Assembly: GCF_014837235.1 (NCBI RefSeq)
Contig: NZ_JACYFT010000001.1
Location: 881,688 to 945,687, forward strand
From: Limnohabitans radicicola
GTDB lineage: Bacteria > Pseudomonadota > Gammaproteobacteria > Burkholderiales > Burkholderiaceae_C
DNA length: 64,000 nt
Direction of reading: 5' to 3'
The position numbers were made by a program, and so were the translations under genes. Under the pieces are notes generated by a model. It had not been told where the DNA came from and did no database searches. It worked only from the letters and a program-made list of their open reading frames with translations. This document shows positions 25,607-34,384 of this stretch, one piece after another; the first letter of the stretch is position 1, and the number at the start of each line of letters is the position of its first letter.

Positions 25607-28144
25607 TCAGTGGGGACGATTGGCATCGAATGGCAACTTGATGCTGAAGCGGGTGCCCACACCCACTTCAGACTGGCAATCGATGGTGCCATTCATTTTG
25701 GTGATGATGCTGTGCACCATGGCCAGACCCAGACCGGTGCCTTTGCCCACCACCTTGGTGGTGAAGAAGGGCTCGAAAATTCTGGACAGGATATCGGCAG
25801 GAATGCCACTGCCGTTATCGACAACATCCACAAGCACAAAGCCGTCTTTGGCCAGCCGCGTCTCGATGGTGATGCGGCCTTGACGCTGCTCGCCAATGGC
25901 GTGGCTGGCATTGACACAGAGGTTGACCAGCACCTGTTGCAGCTTGCCGCTTTCGCCTCTGAGCAACAGGGTCTCTGGCACGTTGTCCACGTTTTCAAAG
26001 GAGATGGCGATTCCCTTCATGCTGGCCTGCAGCAAGGATTGGGTTTCGTGCAGCAAGGGGAACAGTTCGAACAAGGCGTTATTGGGATCGGTCGCTTCGC
26101 TGTCGTTCTTGGCATCGCGCCCCAGGCTGTTGAGCGTGAGCACAATGTTGTGTGCCCGGGTGATGGCTTGCGAAATGGCGTGCAGGTTCTTCTGGGCCGG
26201 GGAGTCCGTTCCAATCTTCATCTCCACCAACTCAGCGTGGCTCTGGATCATGCCCAGCAAGTTGTTGAAGTCATGCGCCACACCCGCAGCCAGCTGCCCC
26301 AATGCATCGAGCTTTTGCGATTGCTCCATTTTCTTGACCATGCGCAGGTTTTCAGCCTCCTGTGCCTTGACATCGCGCACGTCCTTCATGGTCAGGACAG
26401 CCCCAGTCAGGCGACTGTAGGGATCCAGCAAAGGTGAAGCCGTCAGCAGCACGGGAATGATGGCCTCGTCTTCAGGGCGCAAAATCAGCCACTCAAGGTT
26501 GTGCAATGTGCGGATCGCATAAGCAGACAATGCATCGAAATCAGGGATGATCCAGAACACGGCCGAGCCGTCTTCTGTCTGCTCGGGCAAAAGCAAAGTG
26601 GGAAGCCTGAGCGTATGCAGATCCCCAGAACGCCAATCGACCTCGACGGACTGCGTGCCCCGGGACACCTGTCCAGGAGCTGCACCTTGTTCCGCTTGCA
26701 CTTGCAAAAGCTGCGTCACGGTCTCTCGCGCCAAGGCGTCTGGCTGCGGGGATTCGGGGTCAAGCCCCAACAGCTCGCATGCCGTCAACGTTGCCCACTG
26801 CACGTGACCGTCTGCCCCCACTTTCAGCAACGGCACTGGAATCGCAGGTGCCGCGCCAGACGCTTGGTGGATTTTGAGGGACAGATAGCGCATCAACTCT
26901 TGGTAGCCAAACGCGAACCAGTCATCCATGCGGTGCTGATGCTGCTCACCAGGAAACAAGGCCTCGATGCGCTCGCCCAGCACTGCATCCTGCCGTTTGC
27001 CGAGCAACTCCAGCGCCATGGGATTGGCCTTGACCAGCAAGCCCCGACTGTCGAAAAGCAAGACACCATCCTGCATGGCATCCATGGTCATTTCCTGCAG
27101 TTGATGCTGGGCACGGATTTCCTCGCTTTGGGCTTCCTTTTGACGCAACACTTTCAGAAAAAACACACTGGCCGCGACCGCGCCCAAACTCAGCAAGACC
27201 ATCAACACCAAAGTGATGTTTCGAGTTTCGTACCAGTTCGCCAGCGCCCAATCGGCCGTGGTGGAGATCATCAATCGCAGCGGATATCCGGGAATGCGCT
27301 GCGACACCACCACATGCCGGGTCCCCGCTGCATCGGTGCGAATGAAATGGGTTTGATCGGCCGTGGCAACGTCATCGGGATCGGGTTGCGCCAGCACCAG
27401 ACTCTCACCCATGCCATGGCTTTGCCCACCAACCACTTCGGCGCGCACGATGTCGTCATCACCCACCAGCGCGATGTTGCCCGTGGGTCCCAGACGGACA
27501 TCCTTGTAGACCTGCTCGAAATAAACCGGATTCACGGAAGCGACCACAACGCCGATGAGTTGCCCGGAAGCGTCCGTCAATTTGCGTGACACCTGAATGG
27601 TCCAAAGTTTGGAGACTTTGCCCAACACCGGCTTGCCAATGAACAAACCGTTGGCATTGACTCTCTTGGCTGTAGCAGATGCCAAGTCCGATCTCAGGTG
27701 CACCTTGATGTGTTCACGCTCCGACAAATCGACGCCACCCGACTTCTCGCCTTTGGGGTCGAGGTTGCTGAAGAGGAAGCGGCCTTGCGCATCAACAACG
27801 CTCAGCTGCGAGAGGATGTCCGGGAAAAATCCGGACTCGTTGGCCAAGCGAACCACATCCACCTGCTTGAGGGCATCTCCCGCTGCTCGTGCAGCGGTCG
27901 TGGTGTCGTTGGCACGCAAGGTGACCTTGTCAACAATGGCCAGCACACGCGTGGTCTGCTCTTGCAACACACGCGAGATGTTGCTGCTTTCCTGGATCTG
28001 GTTGCGTACTGCTTCTTGGTGCAGCGTTTGCAATCCCCAGACCACACCGCCCCACAACACGATGAGGACCGTGGCCAATCCGGCAAGGATGATGGCGCTC
28101 AGACGCGGCAGATTCTGCGGCAGTTTGTGGTTTGTCATGGGCAT
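25607..28144 (-). CDS. Membrane-bound sensor histidine kinase (dCache, PAS, HisKA, HATPase)
   Basis: An 845-aa inner-membrane kinase. A transmembrane helix near residues 15-38 is followed by a large periplasmic dCache-like domain (about 40-290) of the kind that binds small ligands, then a second helix and cytoplasmic PAS-like segments. The phospho-acceptor is His624 in AAGVAHDFNNLLG, the HDFNN subtype. HATPase motifs NASHA, DNGSGIP and GTGLGLAM follow. No receiver domain and no adjacent response regulator gene exist, so it is an orphan kinase. ATGs at 28144 and 28138 are both plausible starts, neither with a good ribosome site. It is transcribed away from a chemotaxis receptor. Confidence 0.9.
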   Translation of the reverse strand: MPMTNHKLPQNLPRLSAIILAGLATVLIVLWGGVVWGLQTLHQEAVRNQIQESSNISRVLQEQTTRVLAIVDKVTLRANDTTTAARAAGDALKQVDVVRLANESGFFPDILSQLSVVDAQGRFLFSNLDPKGEKSGGVDLSEREHIKVHLRSDLASATAKRVNANGLFIGKPVLGKVSKLWTIQVSRKLTDASGQLIGVVVASVNPVYFEQVYKDVRLGPTGNIALVGDDDIVRAEVVGGQSHGMGESLVLAQPDPDDVATADQTHFIRTDAAGTRHVVVSQRIPGYPLRLMISTTADWALANWYETRNITLVLMVLLSLGAVAASVFFLKVLRQKEAQSEEIRAQHQLQEMTMDAMQDGVLLFDSRGLLVKANPMALELLGKRQDAVLGERIEALFPGEQHQHRMDDWFAFGYQELMRYLSLKIHQASGAAPAIPVPLLKVGADGHVQWATLTACELLGLDPESPQPDALARETVTQLLQVQAEQGAAPGQVSRGTQSVEVDWRSGDLHTLRLPTLLLPEQTEDGSAVFWIIPDFDALSAYAIRTLHNLEWLILRPEDEAIIPVLLTASPLLDPYSRLTGAVLTMKDVRDVKAQEAENLRMVKKMEQSQKLDALGQLAAGVAHDFNNLLGMIQSHAELVEMKIGTDSPAQKNLHAISQAITRAHNIVLTLNSLGRDAKNDSEATDPNNALFELFPLLHETQSLLQASMKGIAISFENVDNVPETLLLRGESGKLQQVLVNLCVNASHAIGEQRQGRITIETRLAKDGFVLVDVVDNGSGIPADILSRIFEPFFTTKVVGKGTGLGLAMVHSIITKMNGTIDCQSEVGVGTRFSIKLPFDANRPH

Positions 28145-28444
28145 GAATGGGTCGATGATCGAGGCGCGATTGAAGCCATACAGACTGAAACATTCGCGTC
28201 TTTGTCCCCAATGGCGGCCACAGGGTATCCAAATGATTCTAGCCAGAATGCACACCACCACAACGCAGATATTGCCTCTCAAATAGAACACAAAAGTAAT
28301 TAAAAACATCGGCTGCGTCTTGAAACTTTCGACTTGACCACACGGCGCTGCGCAAGAAGTCCGGACATTCACCCCCTAAAATTACTTGGGTATGAATCCG
28401 CAGCGATTCCCTCTTCTTCCATCTCTATTTCATCAGCCCCCCAG
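28145..28444. promoter_or_regulatory. Divergent intergenic region between histidine kinase and chemoreceptor
   Basis: About 300 bp without a supported gene. The part around 28255-28310 is AT-rich compared with its flanks and is the likely promoter area for both genes. TTCTAT around 28275 on the minus strand can be read as a -10 box. The open frames covering this stretch (in-frame extensions of both neighbours) lack ribosome sites and family support. No inverted repeat or riboswitch was recognised. Confidence 0.4.
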
Positions 28445-30355
28445 ATGTTCAAGCAAATGCGCTACAGAGCCATGGCGACCATCGTGTTCATTGGTTTTCC
28501 ATGGGTCTTCCTGGGTGTACTGTCCAGGCTCCCTTCAAATTACGTCGACCACGCGGGCTCTGACGCGCTGTTGCTCATGGCCGCCTGCGGGCTGCTGATC
28601 ATGCTGGTCGGCATGGCATGGCTGCTGCGCCCTTGGATGCGTGGGCTGGATTCAACCCGGGAGGCGCTCATGAAAGGGCTGTCCGACCAGGCCATGTGGT
28701 CGCCCAAGCACCACGGCTTGCCCTGGGACATCGAGCGCGCACTGACGCCATTGCAGGATTGGCACCGTGCTCACCAGACGCTGCGAGACCGTTGCAGCGT
28801 GCTTGAAGGCGATCTGCAACACCACCAGGACAGGTTGGCGGCCCTGAAACAAATCCTGCACAGGATGCATGTGGACGGACTCACACACGAACAAGCTGTT
28901 GAACAACTCAGTGCCTCATGGCGTGAGGACCAGGATTTGCAAGAGTTGCTCCAACCCCTTCTGGCAGGTCATGCCCGGCTGGTCAAGTCTGTGCAATCCA
29001 TGACCGAAGTGGTTGAGCGCAACTCCACCACACTGGCAGACCTCTCCTGGCAAGCCAAGAGTGTGAGCCAGGCCATGAACATGCTGGCCACCAGCGGAGC
29101 GGAGGCGGCCAACGGCTCACAGACACTGTCGGAAAACTCCCTGCGTGTCAGTCAGCAAGCCACCCAGGTGGGGGCATTGGCCAGGCAAGCTGAGGAAAAC
29201 TCTCGCCAAGGGCAGCAGGAACTGCAGGCCACCGTGGCCTCCATGCGCACCATGGGCACGCACACGCAAGAGGTCAACACCTCGATCATTCGCTTGCAGG
29301 ACAGCTCGCGCAAGATTGAAAACATTGCGCAGCTGATCCGCGAAATCGCCGACAAGATCAACCTGCTCTCACTCAACGCAGCCATCGAGGCCGCACGGGC
29401 TGGCGAGCATGGGCGCGGTTTTGCGGTGGTGGCACAGGAAGTGAACAAGCTGGCTGAAAACACCTTCAATGCCACGCAGGAGATCGACGCCAGCATCGGT
29501 GGCATCCTGAGCGAAACCGACCATGCGGTACACAGCATCAATGTGCTGCTGTCGGATGTCCAGGACAACGTCAACCACATCGATCAGGTCGGGCAACGCC
29601 TCAACGGCATTCTGGACTTCTCCAGTGTGCTGACGCAACACATGGACGGCATCGTCCACGCTTCCGAACAATCGGCCCGTGAAGTGCAGGGCATTTCAGG
29701 TTACCTTGGCGACATACGCAATGAATTGCAGAGTTTCGGTCAACGCATTCAAAGCCAGGAGAGCCAGATCGTTGGGTTGACCGAACTGGGTGAAGGCTTC
29801 TTCGACAGCCTGATCGAGTTGCGCTTTGAGACCGTTCATCACCGGATGTACCAGGTGGCCCGCACCGCGGCTGATCGCATCCAGCACTTGCTCCAGACGG
29901 CCATGGCACAAGGCCAGATCCGGCTCGATGATCTGATCAGCGATGACTACCGGCCGATCCCCGACACGAACCCGCCCAAATTCAGCTCGCGTTTTGACGG
30001 GTTCTGTGACCGGGTTCTGCCCCCGGTACAAGAACAGGTACTTCAGGACAACCCCAACCTGATTTTTGCCATCTGCACCGATACGCGTGGCTATGTGCCC
30101 ACCCACAACGACAAGTTCGCCAAGGCCCCGAGCGGTGACTACGCCACCGACCTGGTCAACAGCCGCAGCAAGCGCATTTTCAACGACCGCACAGGCAGCC
30201 GTTGCGGGGCCCACACCAAGAAGATGCTGCTTCAAACATACAAACGCGACACGGGCGAAATCATGCACGACCTTTCCGTGCCCATTTACCTGGGAGGCAT
30301 CCACTGGGGTGGTTTCCGCATGGGTTATCAAGCGCACCAAGGCACCACAAGCTGA
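28445..30355 (+). CDS. Methyl-accepting chemotaxis protein with C-terminal sensor domain
   Basis: A 636-aa receptor. Two hydrophobic helices (about residues 10-28 and 41-61) are separated by only about a dozen residues, so there is no periplasmic sensor. The MCP signalling hairpin, with the conserved tip around residues 298-340 (INLLSLNAAIEAARAGEHGRGFAVVAQEV in parts), is followed by a C-terminal domain, about 470-630. That domain has the HN(D)KF, RIFNDRTG and LLQTYKRD features of the Cache-like C-terminal sensors of some MCPs. Sensing would be cytoplasmic. The ATG at 28445 (MFKQMRYRAM) is chosen, but no Shine-Dalgarno precedes it; an ATG at 28457 is an alternative. Confidence 0.88.
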   Translation: MFKQMRYRAMATIVFIGFPWVFLGVLSRLPSNYVDHAGSDALLLMAACGLLIMLVGMAWLLRPWMRGLDSTREALMKGLSDQAMWSPKHHGLPWDIERALTPLQDWHRAHQTLRDRCSVLEGDLQHHQDRLAALKQILHRMHVDGLTHEQAVEQLSASWREDQDLQELLQPLLAGHARLVKSVQSMTEVVERNSTTLADLSWQAKSVSQAMNMLATSGAEAANGSQTLSENSLRVSQQATQVGALARQAEENSRQGQQELQATVASMRTMGTHTQEVNTSIIRLQDSSRKIENIAQLIREIADKINLLSLNAAIEAARAGEHGRGFAVVAQEVNKLAENTFNATQEIDASIGGILSETDHAVHSINVLLSDVQDNVNHIDQVGQRLNGILDFSSVLTQHMDGIVHASEQSAREVQGISGYLGDIRNELQSFGQRIQSQESQIVGLTELGEGFFDSLIELRFETVHHRMYQVARTAADRIQHLLQTAMAQGQIRLDDLISDDYRPIPDTNPPKFSSRFDGFCDRVLPPVQEQVLQDNPNLIFAICTDTRGYVPTHNDKFAKAPSGDYATDLVNSRSKRIFNDRTGSRCGAHTKKMLLQTYKRDTGEIMHDLSVPIYLGGIHWGGFRMGYQAHQGTTS

Positions 30356-30397
30356 CCTGGGCACTCGAAAACATCAACCCCAAAGGCTCGAAGGTGT

Positions 30398-30544
30398 CTA
30401 CAGGGTCCGGGTGGATTCACTGCGCCTGTACAGAATCACTTCACCGTCTCGCAAATAGACGGTGTCTGGCTGAAGACGGGAGAGTTCTGCGACTGAGCCC
30501 ATCACTCGACGGGCACTCAATGCAGGCAAGCTGGACTCTGTCAT
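30398..30544 (-). CDS. Possible small protein of 48 aa (uncertain)
   Basis: A short reading frame starting at ATG 30544 (MTESSLPALSARRVMGSVAE) and ending at TAG, with a GGGG-AA stretch about 11 nt upstream. Composition is ordinary (acidic and basic residues, a LRDGEVILYRRSE segment that looks protein-like), and codon use is not odd. It lies between the chemoreceptor stop and the tRNA-Phe terminator on the opposite strand. No family was recognised. It is the only coding candidate in the roughly 300-bp interval 30356-30657. Confidence 0.3.
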   Translation of the reverse strand: MTESSLPALSARRVMGSVAELSRLQPDTVYLRDGEVILYRRSESTRTL

Positions 30545-30619
30545 TTGGCAAAGTTCCCCAGCGTTTGTGCAAGTGGCTTGCAGTGACTGCACAGCAGTGA
30601 AAAACAATCCGCACAAAGA

Positions 30620-30654
30620 AAAAACCGTTGCCCCTTTCGGAGACAACGGTTTTT
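30620..30654. terminator. Bidirectional intrinsic terminator
   Basis: A perfect 11-bp stem (AAAAACCGTTG / CAACGGTTTTT) with a 13-nt loop, with runs of A and T on either side so that it can end transcription in both directions. On the minus strand it directly follows tRNA-Phe and is its terminator. On the plus strand it could stop readthrough from the chemoreceptor gene. Confidence 0.85.
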
Positions 30655-30657
30655 GTT

Positions 30658-30733
30658 TGGTGGCCTGGGACGGAATCGAACCATCGACACGCGGATTTTC
30701 AATCCGCTGCTCTACCAACTGAGCTACCGGGCC
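30658..30733 (-). tRNA. tRNA-Phe (GAA)
   Basis: A 76-nt cloverleaf with encoded CCA. The anticodon loop TTGAAAA, flanked by GCGGA/TCCGC, gives anticodon GAA. The T-arm GATGG-TTCGATT-CCGTC and the D-arm (GCTC ... GAGC) are intact. In the acceptor stem GGCCCGG against CCAGGCC, position 5 is C and position 68 is A, so one C-A mismatch breaks an otherwise perfect stem. A strong terminator follows 3 nt downstream. Confidence 0.96.
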
Positions 30734-30777
30734 GGTCAGGTTGAATTATAGCAGCGTTTAAGGCTGTTTTTTGACGC

Positions 30778-31434
30778 TCAGCCGACACGTTTGCTGCGGG
30801 ACAAGTCGACACCCAATTGCTTGAGCTTGCGGTAAAGGTGGGTTCGCTCCAAACCGGTTTTTTCAGCCACGCGGGTCATGGAACCGCCTTCTTTCACCAA
30901 ATGGAACTCAAAGTAGGCTTTTTCAAAGGCATCGCGCGCCTCACGCAAGGGCCGATCCAGATCGAAAGTTTGTTCAACCATCGGGGCTGGAGTCACGGAT
31001 TCGTTGACCGGGGCCAGGGGGGCCAAGGCATGCTGGCTGAGGGGGACCGCAACGGGAGAGGCCTTGAGCGGCTCACGGGCCAGCCCCTGCTCCACCGCTT
31101 TGAGCAATTTTTGCAGGGTGATGGGTTTTTCAAGAAACGCTTGTGCGCCGATGCGCACCGCCTCGACGGCGGTGTCAATGGTGGCATGTCCGCTCATCAT
31201 GATCACGGGCATATTGAGCAAGCCGGTCGCGGCCCATTCCTTGAGCAGACTGACGCCGTCGGTATCAGGCATCCAGATGTCCAGCAAGACAAGGTCGGGA
31301 CGCATGCGTTGCCGGGCATCACGAGCTTGCGCCGCATTCTCGGCAAGCTCAACCTGGTGCCCTTCATCGAAAAGGATTTCGGAGAGCAGGTCCCGGATGC
31401 CCAACTCATCATCGACCACCAAAATATTCGCCAT
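30778..31434 (-). CDS. ntrX: NtrX-like response regulator without AAA+ domain
   Basis: A 218-aa response regulator. Residues 1-118 form the receiver domain, with the acidic pocket D8/D9, phospho-acceptor Asp52 (LLDIWMP) and Lys in the EKPI loop. After a Pro/Ala-rich linker (about 120-155) comes a Fis-type HTH (about 180-212; MTRVAEKTGLERTHLYRKL). The central AAA+ sigma-54 activation domain of classical NtrX/NtrC is missing, so it cannot act as a sigma-54 activator. Betaproteobacterial NtrX-like proteins are known in this short form. It follows ntrY by 54 bp and must act by a different route, as a direct DNA-binding regulator. Confidence 0.92.
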   Translation of the reverse strand: MANILVVDDELGIRDLLSEILFDEGHQVELAENAAQARDARQRMRPDLVLLDIWMPDTDGVSLLKEWAATGLLNMPVIMMSGHATIDTAVEAVRIGAQAFLEKPITLQKLLKAVEQGLAREPLKASPVAVPLSQHALAPLAPVNESVTPAPMVEQTFDLDRPLREARDAFEKAYFEFHLVKEGGSMTRVAEKTGLERTHLYRKLKQLGVDLSRSKRVG

Positions 31435-31488
31435 ATTGCCTGTCTTGTTGGATGTCTCGTCACGGTGCCCTATCGCGCACCTGTTGTT

Positions 31489-33753
31489 CTATACCGTGAA
31501 TGATAGCGACACTTGAGCGCCTGTGATTTCGCCTTCTTGCTGAACATTGGACAAATCCACCCGGGCGCCATGCTCGTCAGCGATTTTCTTGACCACTGCC
31601 AGCCCCAGGCCCGTGCCTTTGCTCTTGGTCGTGACATAAGGCTCGAAGGCCCGTTGCAATATGTGGTTCTCGAAACCGGGGCCAGTATCACTCACGCTCA
31701 GCCGCACACGCTTGCGCACCTCACTCCAATCGGTGCGTATCGTCACCGCCGAAGGCCTGTCTGTGGACTGATGCGATTCACAGGCGTCTTGCGCGTTCTG
31801 CAACAGATTGTGCACGACCTGACGCAACTGCTGTGCATCACCCAAAATGGCAGGGCAGGCCGGGTCCAGCTGCTTGTGGATCGGTACGCGAGCCGAGTGC
31901 TCACCGGGATCGGTGGCATACAGCGAGAGCACATCTTGCACCAAGGCATTGAGGTCCAATGGACGAAGCTCTGCAGTGGGCAAGCGTGCGTAATCGCGAA
32001 ACTCATTGACCAGGCGCTTCATGGCATCGACCTGGTCCACGATGGTCTTGACCGACTTGCCCAGTACCGCCTCGTCCGGGGCATCGAGTTTGCCCGTGAG
32101 CTTGCGCTCCAGACGCTCCGCAGACAACTGGATTGGTGTCAAGGGATTCTTGATTTCATGGGCCAGACGCCTGGCCACTTCGCCCCAGGCCTGAGAGCGC
32201 TCAGCCGATACAATTTCAGAAATGTCGTCGAACACCAGCAGGCGCATGCCGTCGGGCAAGGTAGCCCCACGCGCCAGCAGTGTGACGCCCGATTGGGTGA
32301 GCCCCTGGCCCGTGGCATGGATTTCAAACGACTTTTGCCAGTGGTCCAGTTCGTGGGCATCGGGATCAGCCCCCAGATGCTGGAATTGCTCCTGCACCCC
32401 AGCCGCAAAGTCATGCAGCCCCGGCAATTTGAGCAGCGGCTGCTTCTCAAATGCTGCAACCGGCACACGCAGGATGCGGGTGGCTCCTGGATTGGCCGAC
32501 TCGATGATGCCCTGTGCATCCAGCACCATCACCCCCGCAGTCAGGTTATCCAGAATCGTCTGCAGGTTGCCACGGGCGGCGTCGAGTTGTTGGAGGCTTC
32601 GCTCGACCGCTGAGCGGGCGTCAGAAAGCTGCTGTGTCATGTCGGCAAACGAACGCGTGAGCCCACCCAGCTCGTCTTTGCCCTGCAGGGCCAGCTTGGG
32701 GCTCAAGTCCCCTGCTGCCACCTGGCGCATCCCGTGCGCCAACAGCAGCAAGGGGCGCGCCAACTGGTTGCCCAGCAAGACCGCCAGCAAAATGGCGGCC
32801 AACACCGCCATGAACAAGCTCAGCGTCAGCGTGCCAATGTACATGCGACGCAAGCCTTCACGGGCCAGCGCACGCTCCTGGTACTCCTGGTTGGCAGTCT
32901 GCACTTCCAGTGCATTGGTCACCAGCGTGGGTGAGAGAACTTGCGTGACCTGCAGCAGCCGGGGCTCATCGCCCAGCGCCAGGCTCATCTGCGGCACGCT
33001 GGCCAACACCTTGATGCGGGCCTTATCGCCACCGGCATTGCTTTCATCGAGGCCTTCGATCCAATCGACACTGCCCTTGAGGCGGGCTTCGCGCAACTGC
33101 GCCGGGGCGGGCCGATCCGGTCGCAGCTGAAAACGCGATGAGCCGGCGCTGGCCACCATGCGGCCATTGCCTGTCCAGAGCACCACATCGGTGGCCCCCA
33201 GTTGCTCACGCAAGCGCTCAAGCATGATGCCAGCCCCCGCATCGGAAACATCGGTCAGGGTGGCACTGGCCACGCGGGTTTTTTGATGGAGGTCGTGGCT
33301 CATGGTGTCGAGCGTGGCGCGGCCCAGACTCAGGCCAGCGGCCAATGCGCCTTCCACCTTGACGTCAAACCAGCTCTCGATCGAACGCGACACGAACTGG
33401 TAGGACACCACATAAATGAGCACACCGGGCACGACCCCCACGAGCGCAAAAATAGCCGCCAGTTTGACCAGCAGGCGCGAGCCGAACTGCCCTTTGCGCA
33501 ACCTGCGCAGCAGACGCACCATGCCCCAAAGGATGGTGAGCAACAGGCCTGCAGCCACCACGGCATTGACGATCAACAGCCATTCGTAATTCTGGTTGTA
33601 GCGCTCGCGGTTGGTCGTTGCTTGGGTGAGCAGGATCAGCAGCCCCAAACCAATGACCAGCAAAAATCCGATCCCCCAGCCCACCAGCCAGCGGCTGGCT
33701 TTGGAGATCAGCGGCGGCAATTGCCGACTGCGCTCTGGCGGCAAACTGGCCAT
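31489..33753 (-). CDS. ntrY: NtrY-like sensor histidine kinase
   Basis: A 754-aa membrane kinase, partner of the NtrX-like regulator downstream. Helices near residues 22-45, 60-80 and 95-120 come first, then a periplasmic loop, another helix about 310-335, a HAMP domain (about 335-385), a PAS domain (about 400-500), HisKA with phospho-acceptor His in RRLAHEIKNPLTP, and a HATPase domain (NLLQNAQDA, DTGPGF, GTGLGLAVV). This is the NtrY layout linked in other bacteria to nitrogen, redox or envelope signals. Its ATG follows the DUF4390 stop by one base (TGA-C-ATG), indicating one operon rsmB-DUF4390-ntrY-ntrX. Confidence 0.94.
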   Translation of the reverse strand: MASLPPERSRQLPPLISKASRWLVGWGIGFLLVIGLGLLILLTQATTNRERYNQNYEWLLIVNAVVAAGLLLTILWGMVRLLRRLRKGQFGSRLLVKLAAIFALVGVVPGVLIYVVSYQFVSRSIESWFDVKVEGALAAGLSLGRATLDTMSHDLHQKTRVASATLTDVSDAGAGIMLERLREQLGATDVVLWTGNGRMVASAGSSRFQLRPDRPAPAQLREARLKGSVDWIEGLDESNAGGDKARIKVLASVPQMSLALGDEPRLLQVTQVLSPTLVTNALEVQTANQEYQERALAREGLRRMYIGTLTLSLFMAVLAAILLAVLLGNQLARPLLLLAHGMRQVAAGDLSPKLALQGKDELGGLTRSFADMTQQLSDARSAVERSLQQLDAARGNLQTILDNLTAGVMVLDAQGIIESANPGATRILRVPVAAFEKQPLLKLPGLHDFAAGVQEQFQHLGADPDAHELDHWQKSFEIHATGQGLTQSGVTLLARGATLPDGMRLLVFDDISEIVSAERSQAWGEVARRLAHEIKNPLTPIQLSAERLERKLTGKLDAPDEAVLGKSVKTIVDQVDAMKRLVNEFRDYARLPTAELRPLDLNALVQDVLSLYATDPGEHSARVPIHKQLDPACPAILGDAQQLRQVVHNLLQNAQDACESHQSTDRPSAVTIRTDWSEVRKRVRLSVSDTGPGFENHILQRAFEPYVTTKSKGTGLGLAVVKKIADEHGARVDLSNVQQEGEITGAQVSLSFTV

Positions 33754-33754
33754 G

Positions 33755-34384
33755 TCAGCGCACCGGGTCCGGGTTGATGCGCAGGTTGCGGCTCAGACTC
33801 AGGCTCCAGTCGGCCTGGCTGCCAGCAGCGATCTGGAACGGCCTGGGCAGTTGCGCCACATCGAGCCGGAAGCGGTACGTCAGGTTGTGGCGCGCGTCAG
33901 GGTCCAGCTCGGACAACTCCGTCAGTCGCCAGCCCGATTGGCGACGGATCATGCTGAGCGCGTAGGACAAATTGTCAAAGCTCTGGGCAATGCTGCCTCC
34001 CAGTCCAGCCGATGACAACGGCTCGCCCGATACGTTCAGGCGCCATTGGCGGGTCAATGGCTGGTAAACCAGCCGGTAATAGCGGGTGACACTGGCGACC
34101 TTGCGGTCATACCAATACCAGCGGTCACGCAGGACCTCGGCCTCGGCGACAAAGTAAACCGGAACCCCCTTGACGAGGGCCTCCTCCACCGCCGGACCCA
34201 ATTCAAGCCGAAGGGTGGTGTGCAGCACCAGGGCACCGTCTGTGCGCTCAGTGCGCATTTCAGTCAGATCGACGGTCGAGGCCAGCACGGCGGACGCCAG
34301 ACACACGAGCAGCGCGGCGCACAGTCTCGCGCTGCGTTCAAGCCGCCGTCGGACGTTTTTCCAGCAGTGCGTAATAAAAACCAT
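33755..34384 (-). CDS. DUF4390 protein with signal peptide
   Basis: A 209-aa protein of the DUF4390 family, function unknown. A basic N-terminus followed by the hydrophobic LCAALLVCLASAVLA looks like a signal peptide or anchor. Conserved family features are the DLTEMRTERTDGALVL start, the repeated RYYRLVYQPLTRQWRL region, and the end with RNLRINPDPVR. Such genes lie between rsmB and ntrY in many betaproteobacteria. The start is uncertain: ATG 34384 overlaps the end of rsmB by 47 bp, which is plausible for translational coupling. Confidence 0.82.
   Translation of the reverse strand: MVFITHCWKNVRRRLERSARLCAALLVCLASAVLASTVDLTEMRTERTDGALVLHTTLRLELGPAVEEALVKGVPVYFVAEAEVLRDRWYWYDRKVASVTRYYRLVYQPLTRQWRLNVSGEPLSSAGLGGSIAQSFDNLSYALSMIRRQSGWRLTELSELDPDARHNLTYRFRLDVAQLPRPFQIAAGSQADWSLSLSRNLRINPDPVR

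Noticed and set aside
28370..28410. A flagellar sigma-28 promoter before the chemoreceptor
   Set aside because: TAAAATTA is close to the -35 consensus TAAAGTTT, but at the correct spacing the -10 has only about half of GCCGATAA, so the match is too weak.
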